Source: Capnocytophaga granulosa ATCC 51502
Lineage (GTDB): Bacteria; Bacteroidota; Bacteroidia; Flavobacteriales; Flavobacteriaceae
NCBI RefSeq assembly: GCF_000411115.1
Contig: NZ_KE150242.1
Coordinates: forward strand, 490,218 to 554,217
DNA: 64,000 bases
Direction of reading: 5' to 3'
How positions within the stretch are numbered: position 1 is the stretch's first letter; each line of letters starts with the position of its first letter. Both the position numbers and the translations under genes were made by a program. The notes under the pieces are model-generated. The model had not been told where the DNA came from. It searched no databases and was given only the letters and a program-made list of their open reading frames with translations. Positions 26,414-34,812 of this stretch are shown in pieces.

Positions 26414-27376
26414 ATGAATCAGTCGCTTAGAAAAGCAAACCCTATACAAGAAACCGTTTGTGGTTTCGCCCCTGCAACCATTGCCAATGTCAATGTAGGC
26501 TTTGATGTTTTAGGTATCTCCCTCTCCACAGTTGGAGACAGGGTTGAGGTTACTCCCAATGGCACCCAGCAGAACAAAATCACCTTTATTGAAAGTGCTA
26601 CTCCCCTGCCCTATGCTGTGGAGAAGAATTCTTGTACTGTGGTCATTGCGGCCATGCAAGCACAATTGGAAAACCCTTTATATGTAGATGTTCGTATCCG
26701 CAAAGGTTTTGCCTCTGGTAGTGGCTTGGGTTCTAGTAGTGCCAGCAGTGCAGCAGCTGCTTTCGCTTACAATACCCTTATGGGCAATCCTTTTTCTTTG
26801 GAGGAACTCTTGCCCTTTGCTGCTGAAGGCGAACGCGCAGCTTGTGGGTCAGCTCATTATGACAATGTCTCTCCTGCTATTCTTGGAGGTATTGTGCTCT
26901 TGTATCAAAACAAACCCATACGCTTGCCGCTACCTAAGGGGCTGCATGCCGTATCCTTCTTTCCTAATATAGAGGTCAATACCGCTTCGGCTCGTAGCAT
27001 CGTCTCCCGACATGTATCCTTGGATATTGTTTCCAAGCAGGTATCTGCCATGGGTGCTTTTGTAAGTGGTTTATACCAAGAGAATTACGACCTGCTTAGA
27101 AAAGCTACCAAAGACTTCTTGGTAGAACCTTCCCGCAAAATACTCATTCCTTATTTTGACGAGATGAAAGAGGCCACTCTTGCTGCAGGCGGGATTACTT
27201 TTGGTATTTCAGGGTCTGGTCCATCTGTCTTTGCACTTGCTGAGTCTCACACTGTAGCCGAGCATATTCTCGCTGAATTGCATAAGATATATGCAGGACA
27301 AGGCATTGAAACCCTTTCCTTTATAGAAGACTTAGCCAATGGTAAAGGATGTAGAATAGCACAATTTGATGAATAA
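26414..27376 (+). CDS. thrB: Homoserine kinase
   Basis: A 320-residue GHMP-family kinase that phosphorylates homoserine to O-phosphohomoserine. The GHMP ATP-binding motif is KGFASGSGLGSSSASSAAAAFAY (about 96-118), and a C-terminal glycine loop GGITFGISGSGPSVFAL follows. It follows thrA by 11 bp. Threonine synthase (thrC), commonly next in this operon, is absent; the next gene is tRNA-Thr. Confidence 0.96.
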   Translation: MNQSLRKANPIQETVCGFAPATIANVNVGFDVLGISLSTVGDRVEVTPNGTQQNKITFIESATPLPYAVEKNSCTVVIAAMQAQLENPLYVDVRIRKGFASGSGLGSSSASSAAAAFAYNTLMGNPFSLEELLPFAAEGERAACGSAHYDNVSPAILGGIVLLYQNKPIRLPLPKGLHAVSFFPNIEVNTASARSIVSRHVSLDIVSKQVSAMGAFVSGLYQENYDLLRKATKDFLVEPSRKILIPYFDEMKEATLAAGGITFGISGSGPSVFALAESHTVAEHILAELHKIYAGQGIETLSFIEDLANGKGCRIAQFDE

Positions 27377-27413
27377 AAACAAAAAATCCTTTTGTTGGTT
27401 CAGAAAAAAGTTG

Positions 27414-27421
27414 TAACTTTG
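27414..27421 (+). promoter_or_regulatory. -7 element for tRNA-Thr
   Basis: TAACTTTG inside the extended GTTGTAACTTTGC, 13 bp before the tRNA 5' end. A TTG-rich -33 region sits around 27393-27397. Confidence 0.75.
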
Positions 27422-27434
27422 CACCCGCAAAATC

Positions 27435-27508
27435 GCCGGTATAGCTCAGTTGGCCAGAGCACGTGATTTGTAATCTCGGGGTCGTGGGTTCGAATCCCTC
27501 TACCGGCT
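27435..27508 (+). tRNA. tRNA-Thr (anticodon UGU)
   Basis: The acceptor stem GCCGGTA pairs with TACCGGC, the D-arm contains AGCTCAGTTGGC, the anticodon loop TTTGTAA exposes TGT, and the T-arm has GGTTCGAATCC. The discriminator is T and no CCA is encoded. The anticodon stem has one T-T mismatch. It lies 58 bp after thrB and is followed by a terminator. Confidence 0.95.
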
Positions 27509-27510
27509 CT

Positions 27511-27539
27511 AAAGCTGTCAATAATTGACAGCTTTTTTT
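27511..27539 (+). terminator. Rho-independent terminator of tRNA-Thr
   Basis: AAGCTGTCAA pairs with TTGACAGCTT across TAA, followed by a T run. It starts two bases after the tRNA. Confidence 0.9.
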
Positions 27540-27560
27540 GCTTTTATGGCTAAGATATCG

Positions 27561-27568
27561 TATCTTTG
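27561..27568 (+). promoter_or_regulatory. -7 element for panB
   Basis: TATCTTTG followed by GCA, about 78 bp upstream of the panB ATG. The leader contains an iterated motif. Confidence 0.65.
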
Positions 27569-27608
27569 CACACCGCTAAAGAATGAAAAATGAGCAGCGG
27601 CATAAGAA

Positions 27609-27641
27609 TTAATAATTGACAATTGACAATTAACAATTAAA
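27609..27641. repeat. Iterated AATTGACAATTAAC motif in the panB leader
   Basis: TTAATAATTGACAATTGAC followed by AATTAACAATTAA ends a few bases before the panB ATG at 27646. It is the same word set as in the cdaA leader. Confidence 0.7.
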
Positions 27642-27645
27642 AATA

Positions 27646-28464
27646 ATGTCTGTTTCAAAAAAAGAAACCAAGCGTGTAACTGTACAAACACTACATGCTA
27701 TGAAAGCCAAAGGTGAAAAAATCACCATGCTTACCGCCTATGATTATACCATGGCCAAGATTATTGACGGAGCTGGAATTGATATCATCTTAGTAGGTGA
27801 TTCTGCGGCCAATGTAATGGCAGGGTACGAGACTACCCTTCCTATGACGCTGGATGCTATGATCTACCACGCTTCAGCAGTGGTACGTGCTTGCGCTCGT
27901 GCCTTGGTAGTGGCCGATTTACCTTTTGGTACCTACCAGTCCGACCCACAGCGTGCTTTGGACTCTGCCATCCGTATGATGAAAGAAAGTGGTGCACAAG
28001 CCGTAAAATTGGAGGGCGGACGAGAAATTGGTGAAGGTATTCGCCGTATCTTGGATGCTGGTATCCCTGTGATAGGTCACTTAGGACTTACACCTCAGTC
28101 TATAAATAAGTTTGGAGGGTATGGACTCCGTGCTAAAGAACAGGCAGAAGCTCAAAAACTCAAGGAAGATGCCCATTACCTACAAGAATTGGGCTGCTCT
28201 GCCATCGTCTTGGAAAAAATCCCTGCTGCTTTAGCTAAAGAGGTTACCCAAAGCCTTTCAGTGCCTACTATCGGAATTGGAGCAGGCCATGAGGTAGATG
28301 GGCAAGTGCTTGTATCTCAAGACTTTTTCGGTATGTTTGTGGATTACAAGCCTAAGTTTGTACGCCAATACCTCAACCTACATGAGCTAATGACAGGAGC
28401 GGTAAGCCAATATATTACCGATGTAAAGGCACAAATGTTCCCTAACGAGAGCGAACAGTACTAA
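27646..28464 (+). CDS. panB: 3-methyl-2-oxobutanoate hydroxymethyltransferase
   Basis: A 272-residue enzyme adding a hydroxymethyl group from 5,10-methylene-THF to ketoisovalerate, the committed step to pantothenate and CoA. Family motifs are MLTAYDYTMAKIIDGAGIDIILVGDSAANVMAGYETT, VVADLPFGTYQ, AVKLEGG and GHLGLTPQSINKFGGY, and GIGAGHEVDGQVLV. It is followed after 4 bp by a pseudouridine synthase gene, so the two are co-transcribed. Confidence 0.97.
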   Translation: MSVSKKETKRVTVQTLHAMKAKGEKITMLTAYDYTMAKIIDGAGIDIILVGDSAANVMAGYETTLPMTLDAMIYHASAVVRACARALVVADLPFGTYQSDPQRALDSAIRMMKESGAQAVKLEGGREIGEGIRRILDAGIPVIGHLGLTPQSINKFGGYGLRAKEQAEAQKLKEDAHYLQELGCSAIVLEKIPAALAKEVTQSLSVPTIGIGAGHEVDGQVLVSQDFFGMFVDYKPKFVRQYLNLHELMTGAVSQYITDVKAQMFPNESEQY

Positions 28465-28468
28465 GGGA

Positions 28469-29176
28469 ATGAAGACAACCACCCAGAACCTACAAGTGCT
28501 TTACGAAGATAACCACTTGATAGCCATTAACAAAAGAGCAGGGGATATCGTCCAAGGAGATAAAACGGGCGATATCCCCTTAAGTGAGATTGTCAAGGCT
28601 TATCTAGTGGAGAAATACCACAAAGCAGGAGAGGCTTATCTTGGCGTCGTTCATCGATTGGACAGACCTACCACTGGCCTAGTGCTATTTGCCAAGACCT
28701 CCAAAGCGCTTCCTCGTCTCAATGCGGCTTTCGCTACCAAAGAGGAAGTTTGCAAGCAGTATTGGGCTTTGATAGAGAAAAAGCCTATCCCTGCCGAGGG
28801 TACTCTTATGCACTTTTTGGTGCGCAATACCTCTCAGAATAAGTCCTATGCTTATCAAACAGAAAAGCCACAGTCCCAGAAAGCGGTGCTTACTTATAAG
28901 ATTTTAGCTACTCTTACCCATTATCTGTTAGTGGAAATTAATCTGCTTACAGGTCGTCATCACCAGATACGCGCCCAGTTTGCCGCTTTAGGCTGTCCTC
29001 TCAAAGGGGATCTCAAGTATGGAGCAAAGCGAAGTAATCCTGATGGAAGTATCAGCCTACATGCACGTGCTCTTACACTACTTCACCCAGTGAAAAAAGA
29101 GCCTCTTAGCCTTACAGCTCCCCTACCTGAAGCCTTTGCCAAACTTATAGAAAATATTCCCTTAATAAGCTCCTAA
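28469..29176 (+). CDS. RluA-family pseudouridine synthase
   Basis: A 235-residue RNA pseudouridine synthase with the catalytic Asp65 in GVVHRLDRPTTGLVLF, followed by INLLTGRHHQIRAQFAALGCPLKGDLKYG. There is no S4 domain, and the enzyme is short, as in RluC/TruC-like single-domain members. The RNA target is not inferable. It is the second gene after panB, and a terminator follows at 29168. Confidence 0.93.
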   Translation: MKTTTQNLQVLYEDNHLIAINKRAGDIVQGDKTGDIPLSEIVKAYLVEKYHKAGEAYLGVVHRLDRPTTGLVLFAKTSKALPRLNAAFATKEEVCKQYWALIEKKPIPAEGTLMHFLVRNTSQNKSYAYQTEKPQSQKAVLTYKILATLTHYLLVEINLLTGRHHQIRAQFAALGCPLKGDLKYGAKRSNPDGSISLHARALTLLHPVKKEPLSLTAPLPEAFAKLIENIPLISS

Positions 29177-29196
29177 TAAAAAAAGGAGTTTTTTAT
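29168..29196 (+). terminator. Rho-independent terminator after the RluA-family gene
   Basis: CTCCT (29170-29174) pairs with AGGAG (29184-29188) and is followed by a T run. The stem is short but well placed at the gene's stop. Confidence 0.6.
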
Positions 29197-29218
29197 TGTC
29201 AGTTCCATTTTTTTTTCC

Positions 29219-29226
29219 TATCTTTG
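29219..29226 (+). promoter_or_regulatory. -7 element for odhB
   Basis: TATCTTTG, about 80 bp upstream of the odhB ATG at 29308. The leader contains TCATTAGTCATT-type words. Confidence 0.6.
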
Positions 29227-29307
29227 TGCATGTGTTTCAGTGGTCATTAGTCATTGAGTATCAATCATTAAGTTTAAACATTGATTTTGGATTAAAATAA
29301 AAAATTT

Positions 29308-30552
29308 ATGGTTTTAGAAATGAAAGTCCCTTCTCCAGGGGAATCAATTACCGAAGTAGAAATCGCCACTTGGCTTGTGAAGGATGGCGATTATGTAAAA
29401 AAAGACCAAGCCATCGCTGAAGTGGATTCTGATAAAGCCACCCTTGAACTACCTGCTGAAGTCAGTGGGGTGATTACGCTCAAGGCTCAAGAGGGTGACT
29501 CTGTAGCAGTGGGACAAGTAGTATGCCTTATCGATACCGATGCTCCCGCACCTTCAGAAACAGCAGCAACTCCTGCTGCTAAGGCTGAAACTCCAGCACC
29601 TGCGCCCGTAGCAGCACCGGCTTCTGCTCCAGCACCTAAAGTAGAAGCTCCAGCACCTACAAGCTATGCCTCTGGCACACCTTCTCCTGCGGCTAAGAAG
29701 ATTTTAGAGGAAAAACAAATCCCTGCAAGTCAAGTAAGTGGTACAGGTAAGGGCGGACGCATCACTAAGGATGATGCCCTTAAAGCACAGCCTGCTCGCC
29801 ATAGCATGGGTACTCCTACCTCTGGAAGAAGAAGTGAAAAACGCACTAAACTCTCTATGCTACGCCGCAAGGTAGCCGAACGTTTGGTATCGGCTAAGAA
29901 TGAAACAGCTATGCTTACCACTTTCAACGAAGTGGATATGTCGGCTATATACGAAATCCGTAACGAATACAAAGATGCCTTCAAGGAACGTCATAATGTA
30001 AGTTTAGGATTTATGTCTTTCTTCACCTTAGCTGTAGTACGTGCCCTTAAGCTCTTCCCCGATGTCAACTCCATGATTGATGATAAGGAGAAAATCACTT
30101 ATGACTATTGCGATATCTCCATTGCTGTTTCAGGGCCTAAGGGACTTATGGTGCCTGTGATCCGCAATGCAGAAAACCTTTCTTTCCGCGGCGTAGAAGC
30201 CGAAGTAAAACGCCTTGCTATCCGTGCTCGTGAAGGACAAATCACTGTAGATGAGATGACTGGCGGTACATTCACTATTACCAACGGAGGTGTATTCGGA
30301 AGTATGCTCTCCACTCCTATCATTAACCCTCCTCAATCTGCTATCTTGGGTATGCACAATGTAGTGGATCGTGCCATTGTTCGCAATGGGCAAATCGTGG
30401 TAGCTCCTGTGATGTATATTGCCCTCTCTTACGACCATCGTCTCATCGACGGACGTGAGTCTGTAGGCTTCCTCGTAGAGGTGAAAAAAGCCCTTGAAAA
30501 CCCAGTAGAACTCTTAATGAACAATGACCTAAAGAACGCTCTGGAACTTTAA
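29308..30552 (+). CDS. odhB: 2-oxoglutarate dehydrogenase E2 (dihydrolipoyllysine succinyltransferase)
   Basis: A 414-residue acyltransferase of the 2-oxoglutarate dehydrogenase complex. The lipoyl domain (1-75) has Lys43 in EVDSDKATLELPA, followed by an Ala/Pro-rich swinging linker (about 75-122), an E1/E3-binding domain (about 123-160; GTPSPAAKKILEEKQI) and the catalytic domain with SYDHRLIDGRESVGFL near the C-terminus. The E1 partner gene is not adjacent; upstream is an unrelated terminated unit. The N-terminal succinyltransferase signature favours OGDH over PDH. Confidence 0.95.
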   Translation: MVLEMKVPSPGESITEVEIATWLVKDGDYVKKDQAIAEVDSDKATLELPAEVSGVITLKAQEGDSVAVGQVVCLIDTDAPAPSETAATPAAKAETPAPAPVAAPASAPAPKVEAPAPTSYASGTPSPAAKKILEEKQIPASQVSGTGKGGRITKDDALKAQPARHSMGTPTSGRRSEKRTKLSMLRRKVAERLVSAKNETAMLTTFNEVDMSAIYEIRNEYKDAFKERHNVSLGFMSFFTLAVVRALKLFPDVNSMIDDKEKITYDYCDISIAVSGPKGLMVPVIRNAENLSFRGVEAEVKRLAIRAREGQITVDEMTGGTFTITNGGVFGSMLSTPIINPPQSAILGMHNVVDRAIVRNGQIVVAPVMYIALSYDHRLIDGRESVGFLVEVKKALENPVELLMNNDLKNALEL

Positions 30553-30572
30553 TAATTGTTTTCTACATCATA

Positions 30573-30606
30573 GCAAGAGGCTGTCCTATTGGGGCAGCCT
30601 CTTTAC
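30573..30606. terminator. Rho-independent terminator between odhB and the NlpE-like gene
   Basis: AAGAGGCTG (30575-30583) pairs with CAGCCTCTT (30595-30603). A T-rich stretch follows on the plus strand, serving odhB. The convergent gene starts its stop region just beyond. Confidence 0.8.
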
Positions 30607-30634
30607 TTTTCTTATGACAAAACGCTCTATTATC

Positions 30635-30994
30635 CTATTTCTTCTTGAGAATGTAGTAAGAAGCAAGTTCTCCTGTGATTTCCTTACCTTCATCTAGAAA
30701 AGCAATAGAACCATCTTCTTTTACTTGGTACTGCTGTATTTTTCCATTTTCTTTCTCACTGGTAAGAGTAAGTACCTTATTTTGAGCATCATAGCTCACC
30801 TTTCCATTATCTTCTTCTTTGCGATCCTCCATAACTTCCTCAGAAGTATAAGTATCTTTACCTATGGAAAGGCTTACATTGATCCCACTACAATCTGCAC
30901 AAGGGAATGTTCCTTCATAAGTGCCTTCATAAGCAGTCTTGCCGCCACATGAAGCCAACACTATAGCTACACTGGCTAATAAAATTTTTTTCAT
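30635..30994 (-). CDS. NlpE-like copper-resistance/stress lipoprotein
   Basis: A 119-residue lipoprotein with lipobox LASC (Cys16), then an NlpE N-terminal domain. It shows YEGTYEGTFPCADCSGINVSLSIGKDTY with the redox or metal CxxC pair Cys32/Cys35, and ends GELASYYILKKK. NlpE in enterobacteria senses envelope stress and copper; the short single-domain form lacks the C-terminal OB domain. It has its own promoter at 31041-31048. Confidence 0.85.
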   Translation of the reverse strand: MKKILLASVAIVLASCGGKTAYEGTYEGTFPCADCSGINVSLSIGKDTYTSEEVMEDRKEEDNGKVSYDAQNKVLTLTSEKENGKIQQYQVKEDGSIAFLDEGKEITGELASYYILKKK

Positions 30995-31040
30995 TGTATA
31001 ATGTATTTCTATATGAGATGAAGCACAACAATTTTCATGC

Positions 31041-31048
31041 CAAAACTA
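31041..31048 (-). promoter_or_regulatory. -7 element for the NlpE-like gene
   Basis: Minus-strand TAGTTTTG, about 47 bp upstream of the ATG at 30994. Confidence 0.5.
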
Positions 31049-31133
31049 TTGGGACCTTTGAAAATTTATAAATCTAATTGCTCTTTTCTTACTTAGCTTT
31101 ATTTTTATAGTTAAATTCTTTTTAAAAAGACAA

Positions 31134-31160
31134 TTGTTTTACGAAAATAGACTACCTTTG
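31134..31160 (+). promoter_or_regulatory. Promoter of the small lipoprotein gene
   Basis: TTG at 31134-31136 and TACCTTTG at 31153-31160, about 23 bp before the ATG at 31184. Confidence 0.7.
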
Positions 31161-31183
31161 CCCCAATAATTAAAATTACTGAT

Positions 31184-31576
31184 ATGAAAAAAATCTTTTT
31201 ATTCCTTGTAGCCCTTGTAGGTATTGTGGCTTGTAGCAAAGGTGATAGTGGTTCTTCTGAGAATGGAGGAAACTCAAGTATTGCGGGATATAATCCTCCC
31301 TCTTGGATTATTGGTACTTGGATGGATGAAAGCAATAGTACAGGATTTAAATTTACTTCAAATAATTTTTGTCAAATAGCAGGAGGAGCTTCTAATTGCT
31401 TTTTAGAGGGGCCTTATGTAACTGTCACAGAGAGTAAAGCAACTAATAAAAGTTTCTCTTTTACTTTTAAAATAGCTTCCACTGAATTTTCTTATGTATT
31501 TGAACAATTAGAGGGAGGAAAAGTGAAAACTACCAATAGAGGTATTCTAAATGATGTCTATATCAAACAAAAATAA
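31184..31576 (+). CDS. Small lipoprotein of unknown function
   Basis: A 130-residue lipoprotein with lipobox IVAC (Cys17), followed by a Ser/Gly/Asn-rich spacer (SKGDSGSSENGGNSS). A compact beta-rich domain contains PPSWIIGTWMDESNSTGFKFTSNNFCQIAGG and two further cysteines. The WIIGTW opening recalls lipocalin-like lipoproteins of Bacteroidota, but the family is uncertain. It is flanked by its own promoter and a strong terminator. Confidence 0.75.
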   Translation: MKKIFLFLVALVGIVACSKGDSGSSENGGNSSIAGYNPPSWIIGTWMDESNSTGFKFTSNNFCQIAGGASNCFLEGPYVTVTESKATNKSFSFTFKIASTEFSYVFEQLEGGKVKTTNRGILNDVYIKQK

Positions 31577-31585
31577 CCTCCTTAA

Positions 31586-31617
31586 AGAACTGCTCCTTAC
31601 CGAGCAGTTTTTTTTTA
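31586..31617 (+). terminator. Strong rho-independent terminator
   Basis: AACTGCTC (31588-31595) pairs with GAGCAGTT (31602-31609), followed by nine T. Confidence 0.9.
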
Positions 31618-31650
31618 TTGTATTTTTATTACTTCTCTCTTTTATTTTTC

Positions 31651-31681
31651 TTGACTTTCCTCTTCAAATGTTGTATCTTTG
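31651..31681 (+). promoter_or_regulatory. Promoter of mgtE
   Basis: TTGACT at 31651 and extended GTTGTATCTTTG ending at 31681. It resembles the orphan promoter at 46647-46678, with TTGACTT, AAATGTTGTA and TTTTGC-type sharing. Confidence 0.75.
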
Positions 31682-31690
31682 CGCGCCCAA

Positions 31691-31754
31691 TAAGTGAATA
31701 ACGAAAAGTGTAGAGTAAAAAAGTTCTTCACTATTCACTATTCACTATTCACTA
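31691..31754. repeat. Iterated TTCACTATTCAC motif in the mgtE leader
   Basis: AAGTGAATA and AAAGTGTAGAG words are followed by four tandem ATTCACT copies (31730-31754), giving an inverted arrangement. It lies between promoter and ATG 31763, so it is transcribed into the 5' leader. Confidence 0.7.
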
Positions 31755-31762
31755 AAAAAGAG

Positions 31763-33118
31763 ATGCAAGTATTCAAACTCACCGAAGAGATTATTGAACA
31801 TATTCGTGAACTGATAGCCTCCGATCAGAAACAGCAACTCAAGGATTACCTTGAATCGCTCCACTTTGCCGATATTGCGGAGATTACCAGTGAACTGGAA
31901 TTGGAGGAAGCCGCTTACTTGGTGAGTATCCTCAACCGCGAAAAAGCCTCTGAAACCCTCACTGAGGTAGATGAAGAGGTCTTGGAACACATCTTGGAAA
32001 ACCTCTCCAATGAGGAAATTGCCCGAGACTTGCAGGAGCTGGACACCGATGATGCTGCTTACCTCATCGCTGATCTACCCGAAGAGCGGCAAACGCAAAT
32101 TCTCTCTCACATAGAGGACAAGGAACATGCACAGGACATTGTAGACCTACTCCGCTATGATGATGATACTGCAGGGGGACTCATGGCCAAGGAGCTTATC
32201 AAAGTCAATGAAAACTGGGATGTGGATACTTGCATGAAAGAAATACGCAATCAAGGCCAACATGTAACTCGTGTACACTCTATCTATGTAGTAGATGATA
32301 ACGAGGTACTCAAGGGGCGTCTCTCGCTAAAGGACTTAATTGCCTCGCCCCAAGGGGCTCATATTAGGGATATTTACATTCCTAAGGTAGATTTTGTCTT
32401 TGTACATGATACTCCCGAGGAGGTTGCCCGTGTGATGCAAAAATATAACTTGGAAGCCATTCCTGTAGTGGATAAAATGCATCGCCTCGTGGGACGTATC
32501 ACCATTGACGATATCGTAGATGTCATCAAGGAAGAAGCCGAACATGATTACCAAATGGCGGCGGGGATTACCGAGGATGTGGAAGCCGACGATACTATCT
32601 GGAAGCTCACCCGTGCGCGTCTGCCTTGGCTACTAATAGGAATGGCTGGCGGGATAGGAGCAGCCAGTATTATCAATGGGTTTCAGGATGGACTAACGTC
32701 CTTCCCTACTCTTTTGCTCTTTATCCCTCTGATACAATCCACGGCGGGGAATGTAGGGGTACAATCTTCCGCTATCGTGGTACAAGGCTTGGCCAATAAT
32801 AGTATCGATGGGGCGCTTTTAGGACGATTGTTCAAGGAGTTCCTCTTGGGTCTTATCAACGGACTAGCACTGGCTACCTTAGTACTTATGATGAGCCATT
32901 TTGTCTTTGGTAGCTCTTACTTGGAATCGGCTACCGTATGTGCCGCCCTAGTAACAGTAATTATCAATGCTGCCGTTATAGGTACTTTTATCCCCATTTT
33001 CCTACATAGCCGTGGAATAGACCCAGCAGTGGCCACAGGCCCCTTTATTACCACGAGCAACGATATCTTGGGGATTCTTATCTATTTTATGATTGCTAAA
33101 ATTATCTTAGGTTTCTAA
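31763..33118 (+). CDS. mgtE: MgtE-family magnesium transporter
   Basis: A 451-residue Mg2+ channel/transporter. The N domain (about 1-125; superhelix of LESLHFADIAEITSELELEE repeats) is followed by two CBS domains (about 130-255; GGLMAKELIKV, IPVVDKMHRLVGRITIDDIVDVI) and five C-terminal helices with the pore motif PLIQSTAGNVGVQSSAIVVQGLA. The start is placed at ATG 31763; an upstream in-frame ATG at 31694 would translate the repeat leader. The next gene starts 17 bp downstream. Confidence 0.95.
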   Translation: MQVFKLTEEIIEHIRELIASDQKQQLKDYLESLHFADIAEITSELELEEAAYLVSILNREKASETLTEVDEEVLEHILENLSNEEIARDLQELDTDDAAYLIADLPEERQTQILSHIEDKEHAQDIVDLLRYDDDTAGGLMAKELIKVNENWDVDTCMKEIRNQGQHVTRVHSIYVVDDNEVLKGRLSLKDLIASPQGAHIRDIYIPKVDFVFVHDTPEEVARVMQKYNLEAIPVVDKMHRLVGRITIDDIVDVIKEEAEHDYQMAAGITEDVEADDTIWKLTRARLPWLLIGMAGGIGAASIINGFQDGLTSFPTLLLFIPLIQSTAGNVGVQSSAIVVQGLANNSIDGALLGRLFKEFLLGLINGLALATLVLMMSHFVFGSSYLESATVCAALVTVIINAAVIGTFIPIFLHSRGIDPAVATGPFITTSNDILGILIYFMIAKIILGF

Positions 33119-33135
33119 ACTAAACAATATTACCC

Positions 33136-34803
33136 ATGCAAACACAACGAAGCCGCGCACAGGAGTCTACCGATGCCATTGAAAAGCTCTACACAACCAT
33201 GCGCCACCTATTCAACCGAGGATTCTATAAGCCTATGGGGGTCTCTGGCGAAAGCCTCCGAGAGTCTCTTTTGCTCCTCAGACCTGAGATATACGGAAGC
33301 ATTGCCCAGCGACAAACAGAACTCAATGGCCTGCTTTACGTCTTGGATCGCCTGCCTATCGGTATAGAACAATGCCGATTTATCAATATGATTTCTGATG
33401 AGGGGTATCGTCAGTCTCATTTTGACCCTATTATCCCCCCCAAGCGTCGTAGAAATTGCTATCGTATCGACGATGAACAGATGAATATCGAGATTACTCG
33501 TGGCCGTTCCGATATCTATGACATACTCACGCACCTGACTTTCCTTTTTATAGAATCTCATAAGATAGCGCATAGTGTCTTGGATGAGGAAAGCGACAAG
33601 ATCAGCCGCGATTGGGAAAAGATAGAACTCCTTGCCCAAAAGAAAAAACTCTCCCAAACCGAACGTGAATTAGCGCTGATTCATATAGGTAAGGTATTGG
33701 GACGTACCTTTGAGGAAATTCTCCCTGCCTACCACCAACTATCCTCTGAGAAAAATCCTGAGCGCTTTATACAGGTAATTTACTGGTTGGGCAAAATCGC
33801 TTTGGAAGAAATCCTCACCGACAACAAGCGGGTGATTACCTTCTCCCCTATCCTAAGGGAACGCTTGGGACATCATATCTACGGGGAGATTTGGGCAAAC
33901 ACACTCAAAGAAACCCTAAGCCAATATAACCTGCTACAGCGTCCCTTACATATCATCAGTGCCAATATGCACAGTGTGATGAATGCTTTGTTTGCTTCTA
34001 AGGCTTTGAATATCAAAAGAAAGGAAGATACACCATGGGATACTTATATTGCCCTAAGTGAGGAGAAAAACCACGCTCTCCGCGAGCAGGTTACCCAATA
34101 TGCCCTTGCTCATGGTATGCTCTTTATCAAGGACAAATCAGGCACCAATATAGACGTGCAAATCGTAGATACGGCACTCATTCCTGAGAATGAATTTTTC
34201 AAGAAATCCACTACCGGAGAGGCTCCTGTACTCTTGGTGATGGACTATGCTTTCGGAGAGCAGGCTTATGAAACCATAGATGAGCTTCTCAAGCCTTACA
34301 AAACAGAGAAAAAAAGTACCTTCCTCAACGTGGTATCCGTTTCTATCATGGGCAAGGCAGGGATTTTAGAAGGTGAAAAGGGAGATATTATGATTCCCAA
34401 TGCGCATATTTTTGAGGGAACTGCGGACAACTATCCTTTTGAGAATGAGCTATCTACTTCTGATTTTGAGGGCAACGGGCTCAGAGTCTTTGAAGGGACT
34501 ATGGTAACCGTATTGGGTACCTCCCTGCAGAACAAGGACGTACTAACCTACTTCCACAAATCCACTTGGAATGTCATAGGCTTGGAAATGGAGGGTGCCC
34601 ACTATCAGAAAGCCATACAATCAGCCTCTAAGATTCGCAAGAGTATCCGCCGTGATGTCAAAGTACGCTACGCCTACTACGCCTCCGACAATCCTTTGGA
34701 GACAGGCAGCACCTTAGCCTCAGGAGGCTTAGGCCTTATCGGAGTCAAGCCTACTTATTTGATTACTCATAGAATATTAGAGCAAATAGGAAAAGAAGAA
34801 TAA
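33136..34803 (+). CDS. DUF6909-like conserved Bacteroidota protein
   Basis: A 555-residue protein without signal peptide. The N-terminal 250 residues are helical (GVSGESLRESLLLLRPEIYGSI; SHFDPIIPPKRRRNCYRIDDEQMNIEITRGRSD). The C-terminal 300 carry features of a nucleoside-phosphorylase-like fold, with VSVSIMGKAGILEGEKGDIMIPNAH, TWNVIGLEMEGAHYQKAI (EMEG) and YYASDNPLETGSTLASGGLG. I associate this with DUF6909 from memory. It lies 17 bp after mgtE, so they are probably co-transcribed. Enzymatic activity is not established. Confidence 0.75.
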   Translation: MQTQRSRAQESTDAIEKLYTTMRHLFNRGFYKPMGVSGESLRESLLLLRPEIYGSIAQRQTELNGLLYVLDRLPIGIEQCRFINMISDEGYRQSHFDPIIPPKRRRNCYRIDDEQMNIEITRGRSDIYDILTHLTFLFIESHKIAHSVLDEESDKISRDWEKIELLAQKKKLSQTERELALIHIGKVLGRTFEEILPAYHQLSSEKNPERFIQVIYWLGKIALEEILTDNKRVITFSPILRERLGHHIYGEIWANTLKETLSQYNLLQRPLHIISANMHSVMNALFASKALNIKRKEDTPWDTYIALSEEKNHALREQVTQYALAHGMLFIKDKSGTNIDVQIVDTALIPENEFFKKSTTGEAPVLLVMDYAFGEQAYETIDELLKPYKTEKKSTFLNVVSVSIMGKAGILEGEKGDIMIPNAHIFEGTADNYPFENELSTSDFEGNGLRVFEGTMVTVLGTSLQNKDVLTYFHKSTWNVIGLEMEGAHYQKAIQSASKIRKSIRRDVKVRYAYYASDNPLETGSTLASGGLGLIGVKPTYLITHRILEQIGKEE

Positions 34804-34812
34804 GTTGTAAGG

